Assembly (NCBI GenBank): GCA_017503545.1 | Contig: JAFVSW010000072.1 | Location: 1-40,539 of the forward strand | Direction: 5' to 3' | DNA from: Lentisphaeria bacterium | GTDB lineage: Bacteria; Verrucomicrobiota; Lentisphaeria; Victivallales; UBA1829 | DNA: 40,539 nucleotides | Part shown: piece by piece, positions 16,407-25,514 of the stretch | How positions within the stretch are numbered: position 1 is the stretch's first letter | Layout of the letters: every line of letters starts with the position of its first letter | Program-made: the position numbers and the translations under genes | Notes under the pieces: model-generated | What the model was told of the DNA's origin: nothing | Seen by the model: the letters and a program-made list of their open reading frames with translations, nothing else | Databases searched by the model: none

Positions 16407-16841
16407 TTAATCTTCCGTTGTCCAGTTGGTGATGTCGGCATCTTCGCCGTCACCGCCGGTCTGCCCGTCTGCACCAAGAGAGGAGAGGTCAAAGGACTTG
16501 GTATTATTTTCTCCGGGGACCGTGTACTGATATTCATTTCCCCAGGGATCGAGGGGAATTTTTTTCATGTAAGGACCGTCCCATTTTTCGTGACTGTCAA
16601 TATTTTCCACCAGGCCACGCAATTCGCTGGGATATTTTCCGACTTGGATTTTATAGTTATCCAGTTCCTGTTCAATGAGTTTGATTTGCATTTGAGCGGT
16701 ACTGATCTTACCCTGTTTCACATAATTCATGTAAATCGGGGTGGCAATTCCGGCGAGACTGACCAGAATCACAATGACGACGACTACTTCCACAAGAGTG
16801 AAGCAGGATTTTCTTTTCTTTGACAACTTGTTCTTTCTCAT
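16407..16841 (-). CDS. gspG: T2SS major pseudopilin GspG
   Basis: This 144-residue protein forms the pseudopilus shaft. The signal is KKRKSCFTLVEVVVVIVILV; Cys occupies -1 in place of Gly, and Glu is at +5. Downstream motifs are those of GspG: an alpha-spine with QMQIKLIEQELDNYKIQVGKYP and then DGPYMKKIPLDPWGNEYQY, including the PxDPWG loop that binds calcium in the family. The C-terminus is acidic and longer than in enterobacterial GspG. It overlaps the end of gspF by 4 nt. AGGAGGACC lies just upstream of its ATG. Confidence 0.92.
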   Translation of the reverse strand: MRKNKLSKKRKSCFTLVEVVVVIVILVSLAGIATPIYMNYVKQGKISTAQMQIKLIEQELDNYKIQVGKYPSELRGLVENIDSHEKWDGPYMKKIPLDPWGNEYQYTVPGENNTKSFDLSSLGADGQTGGDGEDADITNWTTED

Positions 16842-18064
16842 AATTTAGGTCCTCCTTGAGAGTTAATTGCATTCAAGTCCATCATAGCCATGAATATGGA
16901 AGCGACGACGATCAAAACCACCGCCGCAAGAAATACGATCACCGCCGGTTCAAACAAACTCAACAGCCGTTTGATTTTCAACCGGGTATCCCCTTCCAGA
17001 TTATCCGCAATATTTTTCAACATTTCGCCGACGGACCCGGATTCTTCCCCTACCCGGAGCATAGGTACCATTTCCCCCGGCACATACGGATTATCTTTTA
17101 ATGCGGCAGAAAGTTTTGCACCGCCTTTGATTTTATCGGGAAGTCCGTGGAACGTATTGCCGATCACCGGATTATGAATAATCTTTTCCGCAATTTTAAC
17201 GGTACGGATGATTTCCACATGATTGGCAATCATAATTGCCAGTGTCCGGATATAACGGCACATTTCCAGGTCTGCAATGATTTTCCCGAACAGAGGCAGG
17301 GAAAGCATCAGACGGCTTTTTCCCATCTGCCAGCGTTCCTCCCCGATATATTTGCGGAAACCGTACACCCCTGCCCCAAGAAGCAATACCGCCGGGATCA
17401 GCATTTTGAATAAACTGCTCATTGTCAACAGAAATTGCATGGAGGGCGGCATCGTTCTGCCCATATCTTCAAAAATCCGTGCAAACTGGGGGACAAACAC
17501 CGTAAACATCAGGATTGTAACCAGAATGGTCACGACAAGAATCGCACAGGGATAAATGCTGCTGGATACAATAAAACTGCGTAAATCTTTGCTTTCTTCC
17601 ATGAATTTATACAGGTGTGTCAACACTTCCGGCAGACATCCGGTTTCTTCGCCGCTCTCGATCAGATTGGCATAATATCCGGGAAACATGGAACCGTGTG
17701 AACGAACCAATTCAGAAAATTTCTTCCCTTCATGCAAACCTTGACGCAGAGAATTGACAAAATTTTTCTGATCTTCCTGTGCAGAACCTTCGGCAATGAT
17801 CGCCATCGCCCGTTCCAACGGCACATGAGAATTCAAAAGCGGACACAATTGCCGCGTAAAAGCAAAGGTATCAACTTTTGCACGGGGCGCAAAGAAAGAA
17901 AGTAAATTGGCTTTATCGACAGCCCCGGCCTCGCCGAGATAACGGACCGGGATCATGCCGCGCCCGCGAATCTTGTTCAAGGCTTCGGTTCGATTCCCGG
18001 CTTCGATGAGAATCTCTCTTGCCGGTTCGCCTTTTTCTGCTGCGGAATATCGATACAATGCCAT
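16838..18064 (-). CDS. gspF: T2SS inner-membrane platform protein GspF
   Basis: This 408-residue polytopic protein links the assembly ATPase to pseudopilus growth. Two T2SSF domains are visible (FARQLCPLL-type start at about residue 65, and a second from about 270 with RYIRTLAIMIANHVE). Three membrane segments lie near 168-192 (YPCAILVVTILVTILMFTVF), 218-236 and the C-terminal VIVFLAAVVLIVVASIFM. The GEESG motif occurs in both halves (ESGEETGCLPEVL, VGEESGSVGEML). Its length is standard. It follows gspE by 18 nt. Confidence 0.93.
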   Translation of the reverse strand: MALYRYSAAEKGEPAREILIEAGNRTEALNKIRGRGMIPVRYLGEAGAVDKANLLSFFAPRAKVDTFAFTRQLCPLLNSHVPLERAMAIIAEGSAQEDQKNFVNSLRQGLHEGKKFSELVRSHGSMFPGYYANLIESGEETGCLPEVLTHLYKFMEESKDLRSFIVSSSIYPCAILVVTILVTILMFTVFVPQFARIFEDMGRTMPPSMQFLLTMSSLFKMLIPAVLLLGAGVYGFRKYIGEERWQMGKSRLMLSLPLFGKIIADLEMCRYIRTLAIMIANHVEIIRTVKIAEKIIHNPVIGNTFHGLPDKIKGGAKLSAALKDNPYVPGEMVPMLRVGEESGSVGEMLKNIADNLEGDTRLKIKRLLSLFEPAVIVFLAAVVLIVVASIFMAMMDLNAINSQGGPKL

Positions 18065-18082
18065 AATATTACTCTTTCATTC

Positions 18083-19675
18083 TCAAGACTCAACCGTACT
18101 GCGGCGGACTTCTTCCCGTGTGGTGATGCCAAGGCGGATCTTTTCTTCCGCATCTTGAAGAAGGGTCGTCATGCCGTGTTTCACGGCTATCGCTTCCAGT
18201 TCCGCACTGTCGGAGTTCCGGTTGATGGCATTGCGGAATTCATCATTCACATTCAGCAATTCAAAAATGCCGGATCTGCCTTTGAATCCGGTTTTTCCAC
18301 AGCGGCGGCAGGTTTCCACTTTCCCCGGCATTCCATTACAGTCCGGGCAGATTTTGCGCACAAGACGCTGACTCAATACGCCGAACAGGGCGGAGGAGAC
18401 CAGGAACGGCTCCACACCCATATCCAACAGACGTGTTACTGCGCCCACGGCATCGTTGGTATGCAGCGTACTCAAAACCAGGTGTCCGGTCAATGCCGCA
18501 TTGATCGCGATATCCGCCGTTTCCCGGTCACGAATTTCACCGACAAGGATAATATCCGGGTCCTGACGGACAATATGGCGGAGTCCGGCGGCAAAGGTCA
18601 CGCCGATTTTGGGATTGACCTGCATCTGACACAAACCGGGCATTTTATATTCCACCGGATCTTCGATGGTGATAATCTTTTTCTTCTGATCGTTCAATTT
18701 ATGGATCACGCTGTAAAGGGTCGTTGTTTTTCCGCTGCCGGTGGGGCCGACAACAAGGATGATTCCATGGGGGACCTGGACCAGATTTTCAAATTGTTCC
18801 AGCAATCGATCGGACATACCAAGTGTATGAAGATCAAAACTCAACGCATCCTGATTAAGCAAACGCAATACAATACTTTCCCCGGTCAGAATCGGAATGG
18901 TACTGATACGCATATCCAGTTCATCCTGACCGAGCCGGATCGTCGTTCGCCCGTCCTGGGGCAAACGGCTTTCCGCAATATTCAGCCCGCCCAGCAATTT
19001 AATACGGGATGCAATCGCAGGGAATTGAGAAAGAGGACATGTCATAATCTCCCGCAGCACACCATCGATCCGGCATCGGACAGAAACTTGTTCCATGCCC
19101 GGTTCCACATGAATATCGGAAGCCCCGGTTTCCAATGCGCGGGAAAAAATATCGTTGACCAGGCGGACGATCCGTGCTTCTCCCGCCATGGAACGGAGCA
19201 TATTTTCGTCACCGGTATCAATGGCAGTTTCCTGTTCTTCCACTTCCTCATTTTTCAAACGTGCAAGAAGCCGTTCTGCCACGGTCCGACGGACAAACTG
19301 GAAAGAAATACTCCGTTTCCATTCCCGGTCAGCAAGATAGCGGAGCCGGTCAAGGGAATAGGGATCGGAAACCAGCATGACCATGGAATCGTCATCCCAT
19401 TCCATCGGGATACAATAATTGGCATTGAAAAATTCAAACGATGCACCGGGAAAAAGTCCGGCGACCTTGAGTTCATTTTCATCAGGCACAGGCATACCGC
19501 AGATCCGGGCATACGTTCCTGCAAGTTCCTGTTCCGTGCAAATGCCATCCTGAACAAGAGCAAAATCCGCATTCCGCAATTCAGCGGCAGTGGCAATGCC
19601 ATTTTTCCTTTTCCATTCCGGATGAACGGAAAAGGCTTTTGCCGTTGCATCCAAAATTCCGTTTCCGTTGATCAT
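18083..19675 (-). CDS. gspE: T2SS assembly ATPase GspE
   Basis: This 530-residue hexameric ATPase powers pseudopilus assembly from the cytoplasmic face. The N-terminal MshEN-like domain occupies about 1-150. The core has Walker A GPTGSGKTTT (about 308-317), an Asp box (ITIEDPVEY), Walker B (DPDIILVGEIRD) and a His box (GHLVLSTLHTNDA). A four-cysteine zinc motif (CPDCNGMPGKVETCRRC) lies near 447-463, as in GspE/PilB proteins. The start overlaps the gspD stop by one base, so synthesis is coupled. Confidence 0.95.
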   Translation of the reverse strand: MINGNGILDATAKAFSVHPEWKRKNGIATAAELRNADFALVQDGICTEQELAGTYARICGMPVPDENELKVAGLFPGASFEFFNANYCIPMEWDDDSMVMLVSDPYSLDRLRYLADREWKRSISFQFVRRTVAERLLARLKNEEVEEQETAIDTGDENMLRSMAGEARIVRLVNDIFSRALETGASDIHVEPGMEQVSVRCRIDGVLREIMTCPLSQFPAIASRIKLLGGLNIAESRLPQDGRTTIRLGQDELDMRISTIPILTGESIVLRLLNQDALSFDLHTLGMSDRLLEQFENLVQVPHGIILVVGPTGSGKTTTLYSVIHKLNDQKKKIITIEDPVEYKMPGLCQMQVNPKIGVTFAAGLRHIVRQDPDIILVGEIRDRETADIAINAALTGHLVLSTLHTNDAVGAVTRLLDMGVEPFLVSSALFGVLSQRLVRKICPDCNGMPGKVETCRRCGKTGFKGRSGIFELLNVNDEFRNAINRNSDSAELEAIAVKHGMTTLLQDAEEKIRLGITTREEVRRSTVES

Positions 19676-22020
19676 CAGAAAAACTCCTCTTTTGTGAAGA
19701 TGCGGAACGGCTTTTTCGCATCCGGTCCATCACCGGTTTTCCGGTCAAAATCATTCAATGTTTTCAAAGCATCGTTGTATTTTTTGACCATTTCTTCCAC
19801 TTCACTCTTTTCATGCACAATCGTACCGGTGATCAGCAGCAGAATTTCAGAACGTTGTGCCGACGCATCAGTGGAACCGAACAAACGGCGGAGCAGGGGA
19901 ATGGAGTTGATAAACGGGAGCGACTCCAGAGAATCCTTTTTGGTTTCCTTGATCAAACCGCCGATCACCATCGTTTTTCCGTTCTGGATCGTCATATTGG
20001 TTTCTACTGTGCGATAAGAGAATACAGGCGCGGAGGTCTGATTATTGTAAGTCGTAGTATCATCAATATCAGAAACTTCCTGTTTCACATCCAGCGCAAT
20101 GTAATCCTTACTGGTCACTTCCGGCGTGATGGTCAAACGGATCCCGATTTCTTCAAAGTCAACAGACGCGTTATATACAGTGGAATTGGAACCGGTGGAT
20201 GCGGTATCCGTAATGGCGGAACTGATATACGGCACTTTTCTGCCGACCCAGATTTCCGCTTCTTTATAACTGGAAACCAAGACCTGCGGACTGGAAACGA
20301 CTTTCAGATTCCCTGTCTTTGCCAATGCTTTAATATAACCGAATTTCTGCATGTTATCCGGATCATAAATCTGAACTCCGCCGCCCAATTCCCGGTTCGG
20401 GATCGTCTGGGTCAAGCCGGTCGCCGCATTGACAGTCTGGGTAAAGGCATTCATTTTGGAATAGTTGGAGCCGAATGAAACCGTATTTCCGTTGATGGAT
20501 CCCATACCGGAAAGTTCCAGTCCGAATTCCGTGGATTTATCCAAAGTGACTTCCACCACCAGAACTTGCAGAAGCACCTGCGCCGGAACAATATCCAAAC
20601 GGTCAAGCAAGGCTTTGATACTGGCGTATGTACGCGGAGTGGTACGAATGACAAGCCGGTTCAGTTCGCCATCGGCAAAAATACGGACCGGCGTTTCAAA
20701 CAGATTGGATGCCTGATCGGTGGAAGTATTGGCGGCATTGTTTACCGTATTGTTCCGGGTACTGGCATTACTACTGGAGGTTGTGCTTGTTGTTGTACGG
20801 CGCGTACTGGCGGATGCCTGGGAATTGATGTTTTCCGTTTTGACATTCCCGGTATCGGAGTCGATAGTCAAAGACTGCCCCGTGGTGTTGTAAATGTTGG
20901 CAAGACCTTTGAGAAGACGGTCCGCTTTGCCGTGGAGAACTTTATACACAAACACCCGTTCCTGATCCAGTGACATGGCACTGTCCAGAATCTTGATCCA
21001 TTTCCGGATTTCTTCCACCGCTTGCGGTGTCGCCGCCGCACCAACGATCAATTGAAGGCGGTCAATCGCCGTCAACTGCACAGATCCGGGCTGTTCCGTC
21101 CGGTCAGTTGTCTGCTGCACATAGAAACCGAGGACCGGGAATACAACTTTCAATTCATCCACAATTTTGCTGGGGAGAATATTATCACACCGCATGACCA
21201 GACGGGGCCATGTATTTTTTCCGTTCCGGTCAACGAGTTCCAGAATCTGCTGCAATTTTTTCACATTTTCGGCAGAATCGCTGATCAACACGGCATTGGG
21301 ACGCGTGAGTTCGGAAATCGCAGCATTTTGGGTAAGAAATGGTTTCAACTGGTTGACCACATCTTTTGCCGTTGTGTTTTTCAACGGATAATAGCAAACT
21401 TCATTGCCGGCACCGGAATTCACCTTCAAATCAGGCTGTCGTGCCATTTTGGAAACGGGAATGATCCGCAGCAGGGAACCATCCACACGCACCGTTGCCC
21501 CCGCAAGAGCCAGCATACGGTCGAATGTCTGCCACAATTCCCGTTTGGTCATGTTGGAATTAATGTTCAATGTGACAGTATTTTTCAATTCGGCATCGCT
21601 GACAAAATTGAACCCGAGGACATCCGCAAATGCGGGGATCACATCCAATACCGGCGCACTGTTGAATACCAGAGAAACAGCAAGAGATTGATCTCCATCC
21701 ATCAGGATAAAATCTTCATAGTAAGGAACATTCTTTTTCCCGACTACGGCATTTTTTGACGGAATCACCGATTTCTTTTCCATTTCCTTCAACACCTTAT
21801 CCGGCAAAGAAGAAAATTGTTCGTTTTTGTATACGACTTCATCTTTTTCTTTTTTCTGTGCGCCATTTTTATCACCGGCAACCCCTTTCTGCAGGAATGT
21901 CAGTGTTTCTTTTTTCTTCTCCACTTTCTTTGTTTCCACTTTTTCCGGCTCGCTGAACATCTCACAGCCACACAATGTCAGCAGAACTGCCGCCGTAATA
22001 TACCAATTACTTTTTCCCAT
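19675..22020 (-). CDS. gspD: T2SS outer-membrane secretin GspD (lipoprotein form)
   Basis: This secretin of about 781 residues forms the outer-membrane channel. ATG 22020 is chosen: GAGG lies 8 nt upstream, and the protein then begins with a lipoprotein signal whose lipobox is LCGC (Cys19). A Lys/Glu-rich linker follows, then the N0 domain (about 100-180), N1-N3 repeats (VCYYPLKNTTAKDVVNQL; VFVYKVLHGKADRLLKGL; RLVIRTTPRTYASIKALL) and the secretin domain (about 480-740) with VQVLLQVLVVEV-like start and VIGGLIKE near the end. A Ser/Thr/Asn-rich loop (about 405-445) interrupts the N3 region, as in other secretins. Being lipidated, it may not need a separate pilotin. Confidence 0.93.
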   Translation of the reverse strand: MGKSNWYITAAVLLTLCGCEMFSEPEKVETKKVEKKKETLTFLQKGVAGDKNGAQKKEKDEVVYKNEQFSSLPDKVLKEMEKKSVIPSKNAVVGKKNVPYYEDFILMDGDQSLAVSLVFNSAPVLDVIPAFADVLGFNFVSDAELKNTVTLNINSNMTKRELWQTFDRMLALAGATVRVDGSLLRIIPVSKMARQPDLKVNSGAGNEVCYYPLKNTTAKDVVNQLKPFLTQNAAISELTRPNAVLISDSAENVKKLQQILELVDRNGKNTWPRLVMRCDNILPSKIVDELKVVFPVLGFYVQQTTDRTEQPGSVQLTAIDRLQLIVGAAATPQAVEEIRKWIKILDSAMSLDQERVFVYKVLHGKADRLLKGLANIYNTTGQSLTIDSDTGNVKTENINSQASASTRRTTTSTTSSSNASTRNNTVNNAANTSTDQASNLFETPVRIFADGELNRLVIRTTPRTYASIKALLDRLDIVPAQVLLQVLVVEVTLDKSTEFGLELSGMGSINGNTVSFGSNYSKMNAFTQTVNAATGLTQTIPNRELGGGVQIYDPDNMQKFGYIKALAKTGNLKVVSSPQVLVSSYKEAEIWVGRKVPYISSAITDTASTGSNSTVYNASVDFEEIGIRLTITPEVTSKDYIALDVKQEVSDIDDTTTYNNQTSAPVFSYRTVETNMTIQNGKTMVIGGLIKETKKDSLESLPFINSIPLLRRLFGSTDASAQRSEILLLITGTIVHEKSEVEEMVKKYNDALKTLNDFDRKTGDGPDAKKPFRIFTKEEFF

Positions 22021-22058
22021 GTTGACCTCGTTATGTTGAATTTTTCTTCTCATCATTA

Positions 22059-22877
22059 TCATCTGCGGTTCCGGTTCTGCTGATTCCAGTTGCCCCGGTT
22101 ACCCCAATTCATATTACGGTTGCCCCGATTATTCATCATCCACATCCATTGTCTCATCTGCTGCGGATTCATTTGGAACGGATTCCGGTTCTGATTGGTG
22201 GTATTGCTCTTGCCGCCCGCATTTTTGGAGGCTTCCACAATGGTCAATTCCATCCGTTCCGAACCTTTGGTCAATACCGCAGAATTACGGGTCACACTAT
22301 CCAGCTTATAACCATTCGCCATGGTTTCTCCAACACGGACATATTGTTTATAAACAACACTTTCCTGCTGCTGATTATTATTATTCTGACCGGGGAACAT
22401 GCCCGGCATAAAACGCTGTCTTGCCATGTTGCCTCCCCGATTCCAATTGTTATTCTGGTTCATATTGGCACGGCCTGCCATCCACGGCGGCATGTTGGGG
22501 CGGTTCTGCTGCTGTTTCTGCAGTATGATCGCGCCGGATACTTTATCAATCGTAAACGTTCCGACCAATGTCATACTCAACCGGGTATTATTGTTTCTGC
22601 GTCTGCCGAAAACACGGGCGTTGGGACAGCGTGCCGCATCAAAAACATTTTTCGATACAATAATCTGTTCTTTTTCTGCGGAAGAACGGTTTTGCGGAGC
22701 GGTCATTTTTGCCGGATTTTTCTTTGCCGCCGCCTTTTTGACTGCGCTCTTCTTCCCCGGTTTGCGCTTGATAAAATATTCATCTTCATCCATGGACGGT
22801 TTCCCCAAGGAAGAAAGAACACCCCAGGTGATCCCGCAGGCAAACAAACAATTCAATACGATCAATACAATTTTCAT
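22059..22877 (-). CDS. T2SS GspC-like clamp protein with N/Q/M/R-rich tail
   Basis: This 272-residue protein has one N-terminal membrane helix (MKIVLIVLNCLFACGITWGV), a basic Ala/Lys linker, then VSKNVFDAARCPNA and LSMTLVGTFTIDKVSGAIIL. That pattern matches the homology-region of GspC/PulC proteins, which connect the secretin to the inner-membrane platform. A Met/Asn/Gln/Arg-rich insert (about 150-195) splits this domain, and the last 50 residues are nearly all Asn, Arg, Gln, Met, Trp and Gly. ATG 22877 overlaps the preceding stop as ATGA and has AAAGGA upstream. The position before gspD fits GspC. Confidence 0.65.
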   Translation of the reverse strand: MKIVLIVLNCLFACGITWGVLSSLGKPSMDEDEYFIKRKPGKKSAVKKAAAKKNPAKMTAPQNRSSAEKEQIIVSKNVFDAARCPNARVFGRRRNNNTRLSMTLVGTFTIDKVSGAIILQKQQQNRPNMPPWMAGRANMNQNNNWNRGGNMARQRFMPGMFPGQNNNNQQQESVVYKQYVRVGETMANGYKLDSVTRNSAVLTKGSERMELTIVEASKNAGGKSNTTNQNRNPFQMNPQQMRQWMWMMNNRGNRNMNWGNRGNWNQQNRNRR

Positions 22878-23545
22878 TGTCCTTTGCCCTCCCCGTTTTT
22901 CTGCACACAAATCACGCGGACCGTCCCCCACAAACGCAATGCAGAGGCGGTATCCTGCTGAACTTCCGGCGCATTGGTCCGGCGTGCGGCATTGACCGTT
23001 TGTGTTGTTTGCGTCTGCTGTTGCCGCTGCCGCATGATCCCAGGCCGGATATCGACCCGTTTCCAATAAACTGCCGGTTTACATTCTTCCACCGCAGTCA
23101 GCAGGGCAGTGATCTGCTTCAAATCAGCAGTCATGGAAATATCCAATTCCGCAAAACAGAGACCGTTACTGATTTTGGAGGTCCGTGTTGAACCGAGACT
23201 GTCCAATTTCAAATCTTTATTTTTTGCGGCATTTTCGATTAATTGGCGCAATCCGAGGATCACATCGCCATCCACTTCTTCCCGCCAGCAATTTTCCAAT
23301 TTTGCCTGATATTGTTTTTTTACGGCATCCGCGGCGCGCTTTTTAGAATCCAGATTTTCAAATTCCTTCTTCTCTTTTGCAACTTCCGACCGTATTTTTT
23401 TTACCGCTTCTTCCGATGGCAGCAGATTCCCGAAATCACTGCTGAAATGCAACAGCAGATAAATCCAGCTGAGAACCATAAAACCTAATGCTAAAGTCAA
23501 TTTCCCATACGGTGTACGGAGAAAATGGGGTTTACCTGTACTCAT
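22874..23545 (-). CDS. T2SS GspM/PilO-like inner-membrane protein
   Basis: This 223-residue protein has a single N-terminal membrane helix (GKLTLALGFMVLSWIYLLLH), a coiled-coil segment (KKIRSEVAKEKKEFENLDSK) and a small ferredoxin-like domain (LCFAELDISMTADLKQITALL). This is the GspM/PilO layout of the inner-membrane ring. Identification relies on architecture and gene order after the L-like gene, as sequence conservation is low in this family. It overlaps the L-like gene by 4 nt and the C-like gene by 4 nt (ATGA). A Gln/Thr-rich stretch (RQRQQQTQTTQT) interrupts the last domain. Confidence 0.65.
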   Translation of the reverse strand: MSTGKPHFLRTPYGKLTLALGFMVLSWIYLLLHFSSDFGNLLPSEEAVKKIRSEVAKEKKEFENLDSKKRAADAVKKQYQAKLENCWREEVDGDVILGLRQLIENAAKNKDLKLDSLGSTRTSKISNGLCFAELDISMTADLKQITALLTAVEECKPAVYWKRVDIRPGIMRQRQQQTQTTQTVNAARRTNAPEVQQDTASALRLWGTVRVICVQKNGEGKGQ

Positions 23546-24756
23546 TTATCTCCCTCCACACGTTGTAATTTCAATGTGATCATATTGACCGAACCGTTCA
23601 GATTACGCTGATTCAATTGGGCTATCTTCCAATAAGAAAGACGTTTCAATACTTGCGGCAGATTCAGGTTTTCCGCTTCACTTTGCAAAAACAGATCCAC
23701 TGTCGTTTCCGAAAAACGCAAACTGGATACCATCACATTCGGCGGCATGATCTCACTCAAATCCGCAAAACATCCGGAAAGATCGGAAACCCCGGGCTTC
23801 AATGCCAGAATACGCTGCAATTCACGCATTTCCTTATCCCGTTTCTTCAGATTCGTTTTCAAATTTTTATTTTTGCGACGGTAATTATCGCGCTCATGCT
23901 GCAAACTCTTATACTCTTTCGCTATCCGGATCCGGCTGAACGCATGATCTTTCAAACTCACACCCAACAGAATCAGAAACAGAATCACACTCACTGTCGC
24001 ATGAAAACGCAACCGCTTCGGACGGAAACGGGACGGAAGAACGCGTACACTGCGCTCTGTTTTCCGGAAATCATGGGTCATGATCAAACGCATCACCAAC
24101 AGATTTTCCATATAATTCACCGTAACAAATCCTTCCGGCGGAAATACAAACAACCGATCCCATTCCTCACGCCAGAACGGGGAAAGTTCAAAATCACCTT
24201 CGCCGGCTTCGCGCCATTGTCCTTTGGAATATACATACTTGCTTTCTAACGCCGGACACGGTACATCGTCATCCGTATCACGCACACCCAGCAGCGGATA
24301 AATAAATTCATCGGCTTTGAGACGGCAGGATTGCAGAATCGCCGCCACAGAAAGAAATGCGGTCCGGGGAAAACAATACACATTCCATACCGCTTCCGGA
24401 TTTTGCAGCGAAGATGGAACATACTGAATCACCGGATCCTCCGGCACATGAAGCAATTCACGGGTCAATTCAAATTCCAATGCCTGACGCTGTTCCCGGA
24501 TTCCCGGAACATCCAGTGGCGGACACTGGAAGAAATTCCCTTCCGCAAGCGCACCGGTAAGGAGCAGACACCCGCGCACCCCGCCCGATTCTTTCAATAC
24601 TTCCCGCAAAGTCTTACCTTTATCGCCATCCATGATCTCACGAAAAGCATGTCCCGTTACACGGTATTTCGCCCCTGTCTTACGGAAATAACAAAGCGCA
24701 ATCCCATGATCAGAGATGGTTATAACGGTATATTCACTACGTCCGGATAAACGCAT
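23542..24756 (-). CDS. T2SS GspL-like / PilM-PilN-like fusion protein
   Basis: This 404-residue protein has an N-terminal cytoplasmic part (about 1-245) with actin-like PilM/GspL features (VITISDHGIALCYFRK; LLTGALAEGNFF). One membrane helix follows at about 252-270 (FHATVSVILFLILLGVSL), then a coiled coil rich in Lys/Arg (YKSLQHERDNYRRKNKNLK). The periplasmic PilN-like domain ends the protein (MPPNVMVSSLRFSETTVDLF). GspL has this architecture and recruits the GspE ATPase to the membrane. It is the first T2SS gene, 24 nt after a periplasmic-protein gene with no clear promoter between. Confidence 0.7.
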   Translation of the reverse strand: MRLSGRSEYTVITISDHGIALCYFRKTGAKYRVTGHAFREIMDGDKGKTLREVLKESGGVRGCLLLTGALAEGNFFQCPPLDVPGIREQRQALEFELTRELLHVPEDPVIQYVPSSLQNPEAVWNVYCFPRTAFLSVAAILQSCRLKADEFIYPLLGVRDTDDDVPCPALESKYVYSKGQWREAGEGDFELSPFWREEWDRLFVFPPEGFVTVNYMENLLVMRLIMTHDFRKTERSVRVLPSRFRPKRLRFHATVSVILFLILLGVSLKDHAFSRIRIAKEYKSLQHERDNYRRKNKNLKTNLKKRDKEMRELQRILALKPGVSDLSGCFADLSEIMPPNVMVSSLRFSETTVDLFLQSEAENLNLPQVLKRLSYWKIAQLNQRNLNGSVNMITLKLQRVEGDK

Positions 24757-24780
24757 GGTTCACATATCTCTTTTTTATGT

Positions 24781-25476
24781 TTATTTTGCTGCCGATTTAC
24801 GATTCATTTCCCGCAATTTCCCTGCCATTTCACGGAATTTTTCGCGGGCTTTGCCTGGATCATTTTTTTTCAGTTTTTCATATTCCGCATAATCTGCCGC
24901 AAGTTTTTCTTTCATCATTTTTTCCATCGCTGCACGGGGATTGCCGCGACGGGGTGCCGGCGTATCACCATTTGATGACTCGCCTCTCATTTCACCGGGT
25001 CTGCGATTTCCACGCATAAACGGCATTTCAATGCCTTCTTTTTTCATCAATTCCATGCGTTTCTGCATTGCACCACGGAAATCGGTCTTCTGCAGTTCAG
25101 CGATCTCTTTCAATTCTTTTTCGTATTTCTTCTCAAACGCTGCCATCTTTTCCCGACGGGTAAAGTCCGCCTGCGGCAGAGTAACGCCCGCTTTCTTTGC
25201 CAATTCCTGCATTTTTGCTTCGTTGGCGGCACGTTCTTTTGCCAATGCTTCGTATTCTTTCCCGAATTTTGCGGCGATTTGTTTTTCCGCTTCTCCACGC
25301 ATGTCACGGAATTGCATCCGCATACCGCCGCCACGCGGTCCACCGCCGCGCATCATACCCATGCCGCCACGGCGTCCACCACCGCCCCAACGTCCATTAT
25401 TACTGCCATCCTGTGCAAAAATACAAGTTACAGAAAAAACGATTGCAGCGGTTGACAACAAGATCTTTTTTTTCAT
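24781..25476 (-). CDS. secreted Met/Gly/Arg-rich helical protein
   Basis: This 231-residue protein has a Sec signal (KKKILLSTAAIVFSVTCIFA, cut before QDGS). A Gly/Arg/Met-rich segment follows (RWGGGGRRGGMGMMRGGGPR), and then long charged helices with the repeated pattern of periplasmic Spy/LTxxQ-like proteins (KKYEKELKEIAELQKTDFRG). ATG 25476 is chosen because GGAG stands 6 nt upstream. No close family is recognised. Its place between the sigma/anti-sigma pair and the T2SS genes suggests an envelope-stress or secretion-linked role, by inference. It is similar in style to the next upstream gene product. Confidence 0.65.
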   Translation of the reverse strand: MKKKILLSTAAIVFSVTCIFAQDGSNNGRWGGGGRRGGMGMMRGGGPRGGGMRMQFRDMRGEAEKQIAAKFGKEYEALAKERAANEAKMQELAKKAGVTLPQADFTRREKMAAFEKKYEKELKEIAELQKTDFRGAMQKRMELMKKEGIEMPFMRGNRRPGEMRGESSNGDTPAPRRGNPRAAMEKMMKEKLAADYAEYEKLKKNDPGKAREKFREMAGKLREMNRKSAAK

Positions 25477-25514
25477 TTCTGACTCCATTTCTTTTACAAT
25501 TTCTTTACTTCGGA

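Noticed and set aside
18155-20017. 620-codon open frame on the plus strand opposite gspE and gspD
   Set aside because: It is the antisense frame of well-conserved T2SS genes, rich in His, Phe and Arg, with no domain. It is a coding shadow.
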